Of a stretch of DNA of 64,000 nt, positions 19,998 through 28,917 are shown in pieces; positions within the stretch are counted from its first letter, which is position 1; each line of letters begins with the position of its first letter. The notes under the pieces were generated by a model that was not told where the DNA came from, made no database searches, and saw only the letters and a list, made by a program, of their open reading frames with translations. This DNA comes from Xylophilus sp. GOD-11R. GTDB lineage: Bacteria; Pseudomonadota; Gammaproteobacteria; Burkholderiales; Burkholderiaceae_C. The stretch covers positions 1,612,001 to 1,676,000 of the forward strand of contig NZ_CP137854.1 in the NCBI RefSeq assembly GCF_033546935.1, in the 5' to 3' direction. A program made the position numbers and the translations under genes.

Positions 19998-21914
19998 ATG
20001 ACCACGTACGCCGACTTCCATCGTCGCTCGCTCGCCGACCGCGACACGTTCTGGGCCGAACAGGCCCGCCTGATCGACTGGCATTCGCAGCCCCGCCAGA
20101 TCTGCGACTGGAGCCATCCGCCTTTCGCGCGCTGGTTCGCCGGCGGCACCACCAACCTCTGCCACAACGCGATAGACCGACACCTGGCGATGCGGTCCGA
20201 GCAGCCGGCGCTGGTGGCGGTGTCGACCGAGACCGATACCGAACGCAGCTACACCTACGCGGAAATGCACGCCGAGGTGAACGCCATGGCCGCGGCGCTG
20301 CAGTCGCTCGGCGTGGCGGCAGGCGACCGGGTGCTGATCTACATGCCCATGGTGGCGGAGGCCGTGTTCGCCATGCTGGCCTGCGCCCGGCTCGGCGCCT
20401 TGCACACGGTGGTGTTCGGCGGTTTCGCCCCGGCGGCGCTGGCCACGCGCATCGACGACGCCGGGCCCAAGGTCGTCGTCAGCGCCGACGCCGGCTCGCG
20501 TGGCAAACGCGTCCTGGCCTACAAGCCGTTGCTCGACGAGGCCTTGCGCCTGTCGGCCCACCAGCCCGAGCGGGTGGTGCTGGTCGACCGCGGACTGGCC
20601 GACATGCCCCTGGTGCCGGACCGCGACCTGCTCTGGCGCGACCTGCGCGCCGAGCACGCCGGCGCGCAAGTGCCCGTCACGTGGGTCGACGCCACCCATC
20701 CCAGCTACACGCTCTACACCAGCGGCACCACCGGTCGGCCCAAGGGCGTGCAGCGCGACACCGGCGGCTATGCCGTGGCGCTGGCGGCGAGCATGCGGCA
20801 CATCTTCGACGCCCACGGCGGGCAGACCTTCTTCTGCACCAGCGACATCGGCTGGGTGGTCGGCCACAGCTACATCGTCTACGGGCCGCTGATCGCCGGC
20901 ATGACCACCATCCTGTACGAGGGCCTGCCGATCCAGCCGGACGCAGGCGTGTGGTGGAGCCTGGTCGAGCGCCACCAGGTGACGCAGATGTTCTCGGCAC
21001 CGACCGCGATCCGGGTGCTGCGCCGGCAGGATCCCGAGCACCTGCGCCGCTACGACATCTCCAGCCTGAAAGCGCTCTGGCTGGCGGGCGAACCGCTCGA
21101 CGAGCCGACCGCCCGCTGGATCGGCGAGGCGATCGGCGTGCCGGTGGTCGACAACTACTGGCAGACCGAAAGCGGCTGGCCGATCATGACCATCGCCAAC
21201 GGCGTGGAACGCTCGGCCGGCCGTATCGGCAGCCCGGGATTTCCGATGTACGGCTACGACCTGCGGCTGATCGACGAGGCCACCGGCGAAGACCTGAACG
21301 AGCCGGGCCGCAAGGGCGTCATCGCCATCGAGGGGCCGCTGCCGCCGGGCTGCATGCAGACGGTGTGGCGCGACGACGAGCGCTTCGTCAACACCTACTG
21401 GAAGAGCGTGCCGGGTCGCTTCGTCTACAGCACATTCGACTGGGGCGTGCGCGACGAGGACGGCTACTGGTTCGTGCTGGGCCGCACCGACGACGTGATC
21501 AACGTGGCCGGGCATCGCCTGGGCACGCGCGAGATCGAGGAAGTCGTCGCCGGCCATGCCGGCGTGGCCGAGGTCGCGGTGGTGGGCGTGGCGGACGCGG
21601 TGAAGGGCCAGGCGGCGCTGGCTTTGGTGGTGGCGCGCGATGCGCAGGCGGCGGTGGACCCGGCCGTGGCGTCCACACTGGAGGCCGACATCCTGCGCCA
21701 CGTCGACACCCGCCTGGGCGCCATCGCCCGTCCGCAGCGGGTGCTGTTCGTCTCGCTGCTGCCCAAGACCCGCAGCGGCAAGCTGCTGCGACGCGCGATC
21801 CAGGCGGTCTGCGAAGGGCGCGACACCGGCGACTTGAGTACCTTGGAAGACCCGGGCGCCCTGCAGCAGGTGCGTGACGCGGTCGCCCGCCTGCGTGCCG
21901 CCGCCACGGCCTGA
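19998..21914 (+). CDS. prpE: propionyl-CoA synthetase (acyl-CoA synthetase, PrpE type)
   Basis: A 638-residue AMP-forming acyl-CoA synthetase that activates propionate (or acetate) to the CoA thioester. It has the N-terminal ACAS_N-like block (YADFHRRSLADRDTFWAEQA), the P-loop-like YTSGTTGRPKGV, the A5 region NYWQTESGWPI, and the C-terminal FVLGRTDDVINVAGHRLGTREIE split across 490-512. The acetylatable lysine lies in TRSGKLLRR. The length and W-rich active site fit PrpE; an acetyl-CoA synthetase cannot be fully excluded. GGAG precedes the ATG at 19998. It stands apart from a methylcitrate cluster and is followed by a DUF1345 gene 35 bases on. Confidence 0.88.
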   Translation: MTTYADFHRRSLADRDTFWAEQARLIDWHSQPRQICDWSHPPFARWFAGGTTNLCHNAIDRHLAMRSEQPALVAVSTETDTERSYTYAEMHAEVNAMAAALQSLGVAAGDRVLIYMPMVAEAVFAMLACARLGALHTVVFGGFAPAALATRIDDAGPKVVVSADAGSRGKRVLAYKPLLDEALRLSAHQPERVVLVDRGLADMPLVPDRDLLWRDLRAEHAGAQVPVTWVDATHPSYTLYTSGTTGRPKGVQRDTGGYAVALAASMRHIFDAHGGQTFFCTSDIGWVVGHSYIVYGPLIAGMTTILYEGLPIQPDAGVWWSLVERHQVTQMFSAPTAIRVLRRQDPEHLRRYDISSLKALWLAGEPLDEPTARWIGEAIGVPVVDNYWQTESGWPIMTIANGVERSAGRIGSPGFPMYGYDLRLIDEATGEDLNEPGRKGVIAIEGPLPPGCMQTVWRDDERFVNTYWKSVPGRFVYSTFDWGVRDEDGYWFVLGRTDDVINVAGHRLGTREIEEVVAGHAGVAEVAVVGVADAVKGQAALALVVARDAQAAVDPAVASTLEADILRHVDTRLGAIARPQRVLFVSLLPKTRSGKLLRRAIQAVCEGRDTGDLSTLEDPGALQQVRDAVARLRAAATA

Positions 21915-21949
21915 GCGCGAATCATCGGCGGCGAACACAATCGCCTTCC

Positions 21950-22609
21950 ATGGCTCTATCCGACACCACTGGTCCGCAGCGGCTGGCGTTTTCCGGCATC
22001 GCGTTCGTGGCGGTCTCGCTGCTGCCGCTGCCCCTGACCTGGCAGACGCGCGGACTGCTGGCCTGGATAGCCGCCGCCGTGGTCGACCTTGGCCTGGCCG
22101 CGCGGCTGGCCGGCGGCTTCGACGCGGTGCGCATTCGCCAGCGCGCGCGGGAGCAGGACGAATCGGCCTGGGTGTTGTTCCTGGTGATGGTGGTGGCGCT
22201 GTGCGCCAGCGTGGCGGCCATCGTGCTGCTGCTGAGCCATGCGCGCAGCCTGCCGCCGGCGCAACGGGCGCTGCAACTCGCGCTGTCGGCGGCGGCCCTG
22301 GCGGCTTCCTGGCTGTGGATCCACAGCCTGTTCGCCTTTCACTATTCGCATCTCTATTACCAGCTGGAAGACGAAAAGGCGGAGAACGCGGCCGACACGG
22401 CAGGGCTGGATTTTCCCGGCAAAGGCGATCCCGACTACTTCGACTTTCTCTACCACGCGCTGGTCATCGGCATGACCTCTCAGGTGTCCGACGTGCAGGT
22501 CACCACCTCGCGCATGCGACGGCTGACGGCGGTGCACGGCCTGCTGTCCTTCGTGTTCAACGTGGTGATCCTGGCGCTGGGCATCAACGCGCTGGCCTCG
22601 GCGCTCTGA
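21950..22609 (+). CDS. DUF1345 integral membrane protein
   Basis: A 219-residue protein with five predicted membrane segments. The family signature is clear in the second half: SLFAFHYSHLYY, then DYFDFLYHALVIGMTSQVSDVQ and a terminal HGLLSFVFNVVILALGIN. DUF1345 has no assigned function; the DFxYxAxxIGMTxQVSDV motif is somewhat channel-like. It follows prpE in the same direction with a 35-base gap and is convergent with the EamA transporter gene. Confidence 0.85.
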   Translation: MALSDTTGPQRLAFSGIAFVAVSLLPLPLTWQTRGLLAWIAAAVVDLGLAARLAGGFDAVRIRQRAREQDESAWVLFLVMVVALCASVAAIVLLLSHARSLPPAQRALQLALSAAALAASWLWIHSLFAFHYSHLYYQLEDEKAENAADTAGLDFPGKGDPDYFDFLYHALVIGMTSQVSDVQVTTSRMRRLTAVHGLLSFVFNVVILALGINALASAL

Positions 22610-22633
22610 GCGCCGGGCCCGCCGGCAGTCCGA

Positions 22634-23527
22634 TCAGACCTCGTGCGGTCGCGGCAGCCGCACCAGTCCCGTGGCGAGCAGGGTGCCGGCCAGCACCACC
22701 AGCCCGCCGATGACGGTGGTGGTCGTCAGCGTTTCCCCGAGCAGCGCCACGCCGTAGGCCAGGCCGAAGACCGGGATGAGGAAGGTGACCGTCATCGCGC
22801 GCGCCGCACCGGCCCGCTGGATCAGCCGGTAGTACAGAAAGTAGGCGAGCGCCGAGCACAGCAGCGCGAGCGCCACCACTGCCGCCCACGCGCTGACGCC
22901 GGGCATGCGCGCCGGCCAGTACATCGCGGTGGGCACGGCCAGCACCAGGCTCGCGCCGACCAGGCTGGCGGCGGTGCTGAAGAGCGGGCTCAAGCCCTGC
23001 AGATGCAGCCGTGCCATGGTCGCCCCGACGCCGTAGCACAGCGTGGCGCCCAGGCAGGCGAGCACGGGCCACAGCCCGCTGGAGGCACCCAGCTTGCCGC
23101 TGGCCTGGGCGATGAGCGCCACGCCGCCGAAACCCACTGCCAGCCCGATGCAGCGCGAGGCGTCCGGCCGCTCCCGCAGCCACACCCAGGCGACCAGCGC
23201 GCCGAACAGCGGCGCGGTGGCGTTGAGGATCGAGGTCATGCCCGTCGGCTGGTGCAGCACTGCGTACGAGAACAGGGCGAACGGAATGCCGGAGTTGAAC
23301 GCGCCCACGGCCAGCAGCCAGCCCCAGCGCCGCGCCGTCATGCCGCTGGCCGGCCGTCGCAGCCACAGCGCCGGTGCCAGCACCAGCGCGGCCAGCATCA
23401 CCCGCAGGCCGGCGGTCGGCCAGGGGCCGAAGTCGACCGCGCCCAAGCGCATGAAAAGAAACGAGGCGCCCCAGATGGCGGCCAGGGCGATGAAGCTGCC
23501 GATCCAGCCGCGCGGGCTGTCGGTCAT
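22634..23527 (-). CDS. EamA/DMT-family transporter
   Basis: A 297-residue protein with ten membrane helices and two EamA repeats (about 5-135 and 148-285). GAxFLFMRLG in helix 1, FNSGIPFALFSYAVLHQPTGMTS in the first repeat and ALAYFLYYRLIQRAGAA in the second are typical metabolite exporters of the drug/metabolite superfamily. The ATG at 23527 overlaps the ogt stop (ATGA), making it the third gene of the alkylation-repair operon. Whether it exports an alkylating compound or is just a passenger is unknown. Confidence 0.88.
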   Translation of the reverse strand: MTDSPRGWIGSFIALAAIWGASFLFMRLGAVDFGPWPTAGLRVMLAALVLAPALWLRRPASGMTARRWGWLLAVGAFNSGIPFALFSYAVLHQPTGMTSILNATAPLFGALVAWVWLRERPDASRCIGLAVGFGGVALIAQASGKLGASSGLWPVLACLGATLCYGVGATMARLHLQGLSPLFSTAASLVGASLVLAVPTAMYWPARMPGVSAWAAVVALALLCSALAYFLYYRLIQRAGAARAMTVTFLIPVFGLAYGVALLGETLTTTTVIGGLVVLAGTLLATGLVRLPRPHEV

Positions 23528-24060
23528 GCCATTTCGGGCAGGCGGTGCTGGGCCTGCTCCTGCTCCAGCGCCAGCAGCGCCGCCTTGCGCGACAGCCCGC
23601 CGGCATAGCCGGTGAGCGCACCGTCGCCGCCCACCACGCGATGGCAGGGCACCAGGATGGAGACCGGGTTGCGACCCACGGCGGTGCCGACGGCCCGCAC
23701 CGCGTGGGGCCGGCCGGTGGCGACGGCCAGCGTGCCGTAGCTGCAGGTGCGGCCGTGTTGCAGGTCGAGCAGGCCGGCCCAGACGGCGCGCTGGAAGTCG
23801 GTGGCCTGCGGCAATTCGATCGGCACCTCGAAGCGGGCGAGTTTGCGGTCGAAGTAGGCCTGCAGTTCGGCAACGGCGGCGTCGAGCACCGCATGCGGGC
23901 CGTCGTGGCGCGGCCAGCCGTCGGCCGCGTCGAGCGCGGCGGGGCGGTATTTGTGGTCGTCGAACCAGAGCCCGGCCAGGCCGCGCGGCGTGGCGGCCAG
24001 GTCGATGGCGCCCAGCGGGCTCTGCCAGCGGCGCTGTACGGTGTCGGCTGCGTATTTCAT
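23524..24060 (-). CDS. ogt: methylated-DNA--protein-cysteine S-methyltransferase
   Basis: A 178-residue O6-alkylguanine-DNA alkyltransferase. The acceptor cysteine is Cys139 in the invariant ILVPCHRVVG motif, preceded by the helix-turn-helix region FQRAVWAGLLDLQHG and the AVGTAVGRNP loop. It removes O6-alkyl groups from guanine in a suicidal transfer. It overlaps the upstream Ada-AlkA fusion and the downstream EamA gene by four bases each, so all three are likely translated from one message induced by alkylation. Confidence 0.94.
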   Translation of the reverse strand: MKYAADTVQRRWQSPLGAIDLAATPRGLAGLWFDDHKYRPAALDAADGWPRHDGPHAVLDAAVAELQAYFDRKLARFEVPIELPQATDFQRAVWAGLLDLQHGRTCSYGTLAVATGRPHAVRAVGTAVGRNPVSILVPCHRVVGGDGALTGYAGGLSRKAALLALEQEQAQHRLPEMA

Positions 24061-25622
24061 GGGGTCGTCTCCTGTTCGGCCGGGGTGGAGATTGTCGCTT
24101 CGGGCGTGCCGTGCCAGGCGCGCAACACGGCGTAGCTGCGCCAGGGCCGCCAGGCCTGCGAGGCGTCGATGGCGGCTTGCGCCGGCTTGGCGGCGCCGCG
24201 TACGCCGAGCGCTTTCTGCAGCGCCACGTCGCCGGCCGGAAAGGCGTCGGGCCAGCGCAGGGCGCGCATCGCGATGTATTGCGCGGTCCAGTCGCCGATG
24301 CCGGGCAGGGCGCGCAGGGCGGCCATGGCGGGCTCCGGCGCGTCGCCCGGTCGCAGGGCGAGACGCCCGGCGTCGACCTCGCGTGCCAGGGCGACGATGG
24401 CCGCCTGCCGCTGCCGCACGATGCCGAGCCCGCCCAGGACGTCGCCGTCGGCCAGCGCCAGCGCGGCGGGCGTGGGGAACAGGCGGTCGACGCCGGGGAA
24501 GGGCGTTTCGATCGGCTCGCCGTAGCGCACCACCAGTCGGCCGCAGATGGTGTGCGCGGCTGCCACGGTGACCTGCTGGCCCAGGATCGCCCGCACCGCC
24601 AGCTCGAATCCGTCGAGCGCGCCCGGCACCCGGCCACCGGCGCTGCCCGGAAAATGCGGCAGCAGTACAGCGTCGATGGCGGCGGGGTCGGCATCGAGGT
24701 CGAGCATGGCGCGCACCCGGCGGATCAGCGCGGGCAGCGCCGGCGCCAGGCGTTCCCCCACCCGCAGCAGCGCCTGGTGGGCGTTTGTGTCCAACGTGAT
24801 CTGCAACCAGCCGCGCGCGTTGCCCAGGGCCAGGGTGCGGGTCAGCCAGCTCCTGCCGGCGACCTGCTCGTCGGCCACCAGCGTTTCGAGACCGGTCACT
24901 GCGCGTTTGCCGAAGAAGGCCATGATGCCGGCCGCGTCGTAGGGCGCGCGCCAGGGCAGGCGGATGGTCGCCGTGCCGGTGTCGGTGGCGCTGCTGCCTT
25001 CGCGGCGCAGCGCGGTCGGGCTCAGGCGGTAGTGTTCGAGAAAGGCCGCGTTGAAGCGACGCTGGCTGGCGAAGCCGGCGGCCTGCGCGACGGTGCTGAC
25101 CGGCAGCCGGGTATCGGTCAGCAATTGCTTGGCCGACAGCAGCCGGCGGGTTTGCAGGTATTGCAGGGCGGTCACGCCGAATGCAGCCAGAAAGACGCGG
25201 CGCAGGTGCCGGTCGGTCACGCCGAGGTGATCGGCCAAGCGGGCCTGCAATGCCGCGCCAGCCTCGTCGCTCCAGTTCAGCGGATCGTCCAGCCAGGCCG
25301 CGGCGGCGTGTGCCAGCAGGCTGCCGGCGTCCTGCATCGACCAGGCAGCCGCGCCGCCCGGCGATGGCGCCAGCTCCGGCCGGCAGCGCAGGCAGGGCCG
25401 AAAACCCGCCTGCTCGGCCTGCGCCGCGAGCGCGAAGAAGCGGCAGTTCTCCAGGCGCGGCGTGCGCACCCGGCAAACCGGTCGACAGTAGATGCCGGTG
25501 CTGGTCACGCCGGTGAAGAAGCGGCCGTCGAAACGCGCGTCGTGCGATGCCAGCGCGCGCCAGCAGCCTTCGGTATCGGTGGGCAGGGCGGTAGTCGCAG
25601 CGGTGGAGGAGGCGGAATCCAT
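24057..25622 (-). CDS. Ada regulator / AlkA DNA-3-methyladenine glycosylase fusion
   Basis: From the ATG at 25622 the product is 521 residues. Residues 20-82 are the Ada metal-binding domain with Cys46, Cys50, Cys77 and Cys80 (STGIYCRPVC, RPCLRC); Cys46 is the equivalent of Ada Cys38, the methylphosphotriester acceptor. An AraC-type helix-turn-helix follows (about 105-190), then an AlkA N-terminal domain and an HhH-GPD glycosylase domain (LPGIGDWTAQYIAMRAL, catalytic Asp in FPAGDVAL). It should sense methylation damage, activate the operon and excise alkylated bases. Open frame continues 70 codons 5' but lacks conserved sequence. It is divergent from the phosphomannomutase gene. Confidence 0.9.
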   Translation of the reverse strand: MDSASSTAATTALPTDTEGCWRALASHDARFDGRFFTGVTSTGIYCRPVCRVRTPRLENCRFFALAAQAEQAGFRPCLRCRPELAPSPGGAAAWSMQDAGSLLAHAAAAWLDDPLNWSDEAGAALQARLADHLGVTDRHLRRVFLAAFGVTALQYLQTRRLLSAKQLLTDTRLPVSTVAQAAGFASQRRFNAAFLEHYRLSPTALRREGSSATDTGTATIRLPWRAPYDAAGIMAFFGKRAVTGLETLVADEQVAGRSWLTRTLALGNARGWLQITLDTNAHQALLRVGERLAPALPALIRRVRAMLDLDADPAAIDAVLLPHFPGSAGGRVPGALDGFELAVRAILGQQVTVAAAHTICGRLVVRYGEPIETPFPGVDRLFPTPAALALADGDVLGGLGIVRQRQAAIVALAREVDAGRLALRPGDAPEPAMAALRALPGIGDWTAQYIAMRALRWPDAFPAGDVALQKALGVRGAAKPAQAAIDASQAWRPWRSYAVLRAWHGTPEATISTPAEQETTP

Positions 25623-25806
25623 GCAATCGATGATAAGGAGGCCATCCGTACCGATTCGCCGTTTTCGGACATGTGCATCGCGTGCCGCGCACGAACTTTG
25701 CAAAGCCCGTCCAAGCGCCCATGTCCGACATCGTGCCGCCATGGTGCTGCCTACAATCTCTGGCGTTTTTGCCAACAACTCAACCCGCCGTATCCGGAGC
25801 GCACCC

Positions 25807-27192
25807 ATGCCGTTTTCCCCGTCGATCTTCAAGGCTTACGATATTCGCGGCGTCGTGCCGTCCACCCTGGACGAGGAAGTCGCCCGGTCGCTGGGCCAGG
25901 CCTTCGGTGCCGCCGCCCTGGAGCTTGGCGAGAAGACGGTGGCCGTCGGCCGCGACGGCCGTCTGTCGGGCCCGTCGCTGTCGGCCGCGCTGATCGCCGG
26001 CCTCATCGACGCCGGCATCGAGGTGATCGACGTCGGCATGGTCACCACGCCCATCCTGTACTTCGCGGCCGCCACGCTCTGCCACAGCGGCATCCAGGTC
26101 ACCGGCAGCCACAACCCCAAGGACTACAACGGCTTCAAGATGGTGCTGGCCGGCAAGGCCATCTACGGCGAGGAGATCCAGTCGCTGCGCCGCACCATGG
26201 ACGCTGCCAGCGCGCCGCACCGCGAAGGTGGCAGCGTGCGCCAGGTCGACGTGCTGCCGGCCTACATCGCGCGCATCGTCGGCGACATCAAGCTCGCCCG
26301 CCCGGTCAAGATCGTCGTCGACTCCGGCAACGGCGTGGCCGGCGCGTCGGCCCCGGCCATCTTCCGTGCGATCGGCTGCGAAGTCATCGAACTCTTCAGC
26401 GAGGTCGACGGCAACTTCCCCAACCACCATCCGGATCCGAGCAAGCCCGACAACCTGAAAGACGTGATCGCGGCGCTGCAGAGCTCCGACGCCGAGATCG
26501 GCCTGGCCTTCGACGGCGACGGCGACCGGCTCGGCATCGTCACCAAGGACGGCCAGAACATTTTCCCCGACCGCCAGATGATGTTGTTCGCCCAGGACGT
26601 GCTGACCCGCGTGCCGGGCGGCAAGATCATCTTCGACGTGAAGTGCACCCAGCGCCTGGCCCCGGCCATCGTGGCCGCTGGCGGCGAAGCGGTCATGTTC
26701 AAGACCGGCCACTCGCTGATCAAGGCCAAGATGCGCGAAACCAATTCGCCACTCGGCGGCGAGATGAGCGGCCACATCTTCTTCAAGGAACGCTGGTTCG
26801 GCTTCGACGACGGCACCTACGCCGGCTGCCGTCTGCTCGAGATCCTGAGCCGCAGCGCCGACGTGAGCGCGGTGCTCAACGCCCTGCCCACCAGCTTCTC
26901 CACGCCCGAACTCAACGTGGCCTGTGCCGAGGGCGAGCCGCACCTGGTGGTGCAGAAGCTGGTCGACAGCGCCACCGCTTTCGAGGGGGACGCCAAGGTG
27001 TCCACCATCGACGGCCTGCGGGTCGACTGGTCCGACGGCTTCGGCCTGATCCGCGCGTCCAACACCACGCCGGTGCTGGTGCTGCGCTTCGAAGGCCATA
27101 CCGAGGCCGCGATGCACCGCATCGAGGAAACGATGGTCACGTTGCTCAAGACGGTCAAGCCCGACGCACAGCTCGGCGCCGCCGCGCACTGA
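25807..27192 (+). CDS. phosphomannomutase/phosphoglucomutase
   Basis: A 461-residue alpha-D-phosphohexomutase of the AlgC/ManB class. It interconverts hexose 1- and 6-phosphates for LPS and exopolysaccharide precursors. The phosphoserine loop is TGSHNPKDYNGFK, the metal loop DGDGDRLG, the sugar-specificity loop GGEMSGHIFF, and the phosphate-binding loop RASNTTPVLVLR. The N-terminus FKAYDIRGVVP is the family start; longer in-frame starts upstream run through the Ada promoter region. It lies 20 bases before waaA on the same strand, consistent with a shared role in cell-envelope sugar synthesis. Confidence 0.93.
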   Translation: MPFSPSIFKAYDIRGVVPSTLDEEVARSLGQAFGAAALELGEKTVAVGRDGRLSGPSLSAALIAGLIDAGIEVIDVGMVTTPILYFAAATLCHSGIQVTGSHNPKDYNGFKMVLAGKAIYGEEIQSLRRTMDAASAPHREGGSVRQVDVLPAYIARIVGDIKLARPVKIVVDSGNGVAGASAPAIFRAIGCEVIELFSEVDGNFPNHHPDPSKPDNLKDVIAALQSSDAEIGLAFDGDGDRLGIVTKDGQNIFPDRQMMLFAQDVLTRVPGGKIIFDVKCTQRLAPAIVAAGGEAVMFKTGHSLIKAKMRETNSPLGGEMSGHIFFKERWFGFDDGTYAGCRLLEILSRSADVSAVLNALPTSFSTPELNVACAEGEPHLVVQKLVDSATAFEGDAKVSTIDGLRVDWSDGFGLIRASNTTPVLVLRFEGHTEAAMHRIEETMVTLLKTVKPDAQLGAAAH

Positions 27193-27212
27193 CCTCCAAG
27201 GGCTCGCGCATC

Positions 27213-28520
27213 GTGCCGTTCGAACGCGCCCTGCGCGCGGTGTATTCGGCCGGCATGACGCTTGCCCAGCCCCTGTTGCGGCGCAAGCTGCGGCGGCGCG
27301 GCGAGGTCGAGGCCGGCTACCTGGAATCCGTCGAGGAGCGTTTCGGCCGTTACCCGGCCGAGCCACTCGCCCCGGGCGGGCCGCGCATCTGGATCCACGC
27401 GGTGTCGCTCGGCGAAACCCGGGCGGCCGGCGTGCTGGTCGCTGCCTTGCGCCAGCGCATTCCCGGCATGCGCCTGCTGCTGACGCACGGCACCGCCACC
27501 GGCCGGGCCGAGGGCGGAGTGCTGCTGCTGCCGGGCGATGCCCAGACCTGGCAGCCCTGGGACACCGCCGGCGCGGTCGGCCGCTTTCTCGCGCATTTCC
27601 GGCCCGACATCGGCGTGCTGATGGAAACCGAGGTATGGCCGAACCTGGTCGCCGGCTGCCGCGATGCTGGCGTGCCGCTGGTATTGGCCAACGCCCGGCT
27701 GAGCGACAAATCCCTGCGCGGTGCCGAGCGCCTGGGCGTGCTGGCGCGGCCGGCCTTCGCCGCGCTGACGGCCGTCTGGGCGCAGTCCGACGACGATGCA
27801 CGGCGCCTGGCCGGCCTGGGTGCACCGGTCGGTGGTGTGTTCGGCAACCTCAAGTTCGACATGACGCCCGACCCCGTGCAGCAGGAGGCCGGCCGTCGCT
27901 GGCGCCGCGCCACGGGGCGCCCGGTCGTGCTGCTGGCCAGCAGCCGCGAGGGCGAGGAAGCGATGTGGATCGAGGCGTTCAGGTCGCGCAGCGCAGGCCT
28001 CGACGACGTGCAGTGGCTGATCGTGCCGCGCCATCCGCAGCGCTTCGACGAGGTCGCGGCACTGCTCGAAGCAGGCGGCCTGGCGGTGTCGCGCCGCAGC
28101 GGGTGGGCGCCGGTCGGCCCGGACGACGCGCCGCCGCGTGCCGATGTCTGGCTCGGCGACTCGCTCGGCGAGATGGCACGCTACTACGGCATGGCCGATG
28201 TGGCGCTGCTTGGCGGCAGTTTCGCGATGACCGGCGGGCAGAACCTGATCGAAGCCGCGGCCTGCGGTTGTCCGGTGGTGATGGGGCCGTCGACCTTCAA
28301 TTTCGCCGAGGCCTCGGCGCTGGCAGAGGCTGCGGGCGCCGCATTCCGGGTGGCCGACATGACCGAAGCGGTCGGCGTTGCAACCTCGCTGGTGGCCGAC
28401 GCCGGGCGGCTGGGCATCGCGCGCGGTGCGGCTCTGTCGTTCGCGTCGGCGCACCGGGGCGCGGCGGCGCGCACGGCCGACGCCCTGTGCGCGCTGCTGG
28501 CAAAAAAAACCGCCCGGTGA
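27213..28520 (+). CDS. waaA: 3-deoxy-D-manno-octulosonic acid (Kdo) transferase
   Basis: WaaA adds Kdo to lipid A precursors at the inner membrane. I choose a GTG start at 27213 (VPFERALRAVYSAGMTLAQPLL), which gives 435 residues and the amphipathic membrane-anchor N-terminus seen in the family; an ATG 42 bases downstream is possible. Motifs include WIHAVSLGETRAA (catalytic Glu), TGTATGR-like LTHGTATGR, ETEVWPNL, SSREGEE, PRHPQRF and GGSFAMTGGQNLIEAAACG. It follows the phosphohexomutase closely. Its last codons overlap a terminator stem that serves the convergent rhodanese gene. Confidence 0.94.
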   Translation: MPFERALRAVYSAGMTLAQPLLRRKLRRRGEVEAGYLESVEERFGRYPAEPLAPGGPRIWIHAVSLGETRAAGVLVAALRQRIPGMRLLLTHGTATGRAEGGVLLLPGDAQTWQPWDTAGAVGRFLAHFRPDIGVLMETEVWPNLVAGCRDAGVPLVLANARLSDKSLRGAERLGVLARPAFAALTAVWAQSDDDARRLAGLGAPVGGVFGNLKFDMTPDPVQQEAGRRWRRATGRPVVLLASSREGEEAMWIEAFRSRSAGLDDVQWLIVPRHPQRFDEVAALLEAGGLAVSRRSGWAPVGPDDAPPRADVWLGDSLGEMARYYGMADVALLGGSFAMTGGQNLIEAAACGCPVVMGPSTFNFAEASALAEAAGAAFRVADMTEAVGVATSLVADAGRLGIARGAALSFASAHRGAAARTADALCALLAKKTAR

Positions 28521-28527
28521 GGGCGGC
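28502..28527 (-). terminator. strong terminator for the rhodanese/PIMT operon, embedded in the waaA 3' end
   Basis: On the minus strand the stem CCGCCC/GGGCGG (28526-28521 with 28515-28510) is followed by eight T residues. The A-run and the 5' stem arm lie inside the last waaA codons (Lys-Lys-Thr-Ala-Arg). On the plus strand the hairpin has only a weak T-tract. Confidence 0.8.
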
Positions 28528-28554
28528 CTTGTTTGGCGCGGCGGTCGACGCCGC

Positions 28555-28902
28555 TCAATAGCGCGGCACGGCGGTGTCGCGCTCCACTGCCCAGGCGTCG
28601 ATGCCGCCGGCCACGTTGGTCACGTCGACGAAGCCGTTGCCCTGCAGGAACATGGCGACGCGCTGGCTGCGCGCGCCGTGATGGCACAGGCAGGCGACCG
28701 GCACGTCCGGGTCGAGTTCGGCCAGCCGCGCGGGAATGTCGTTCATCGGAATGCCGACGAGGCGCAGGCCCGGCACCGCCGCGACGCTCGCGGTCTGCAG
28801 CTCCCAGGGCTCACGCACGTCGAGCAGCACCGGCACGTCGTCGGCGTGGGCGCTGACCCAGGAATCGAAATCGGCGGGCCGCAGCTGGGCAATCGTGGAC
28901 AT
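28555..28902 (-). CDS. rhodanese-like sulfurtransferase domain protein
   Basis: A single-domain rhodanese of 115 residues. The active loop is CHHGARS with catalytic Cys73, and VPVLLDVREPWEL is the CH2A-type motif. Such proteins carry persulfide sulfur; the acceptor here is unknown. It starts 15 bases after the protein-L-isoaspartate methyltransferase stop and is followed by a strong terminator, so the two form an operon. Confidence 0.92.
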   Translation of the reverse strand: MSTIAQLRPADFDSWVSAHADDVPVLLDVREPWELQTASVAAVPGLRLVGIPMNDIPARLAELDPDVPVACLCHHGARSQRVAMFLQGNGFVDVTNVAGGIDAWAVERDTAVPRY

Positions 28903-28917
28903 GGAGGGCCGATCGAA

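Noticed and set aside
24111..27212. Very long plus-strand open frame running through the Ada-AlkA gene and the phosphohexomutase into waaA
   Set aside because: Only the last 435 codons are WaaA. The upstream part is antisense or out of frame to genes with clear motifs.
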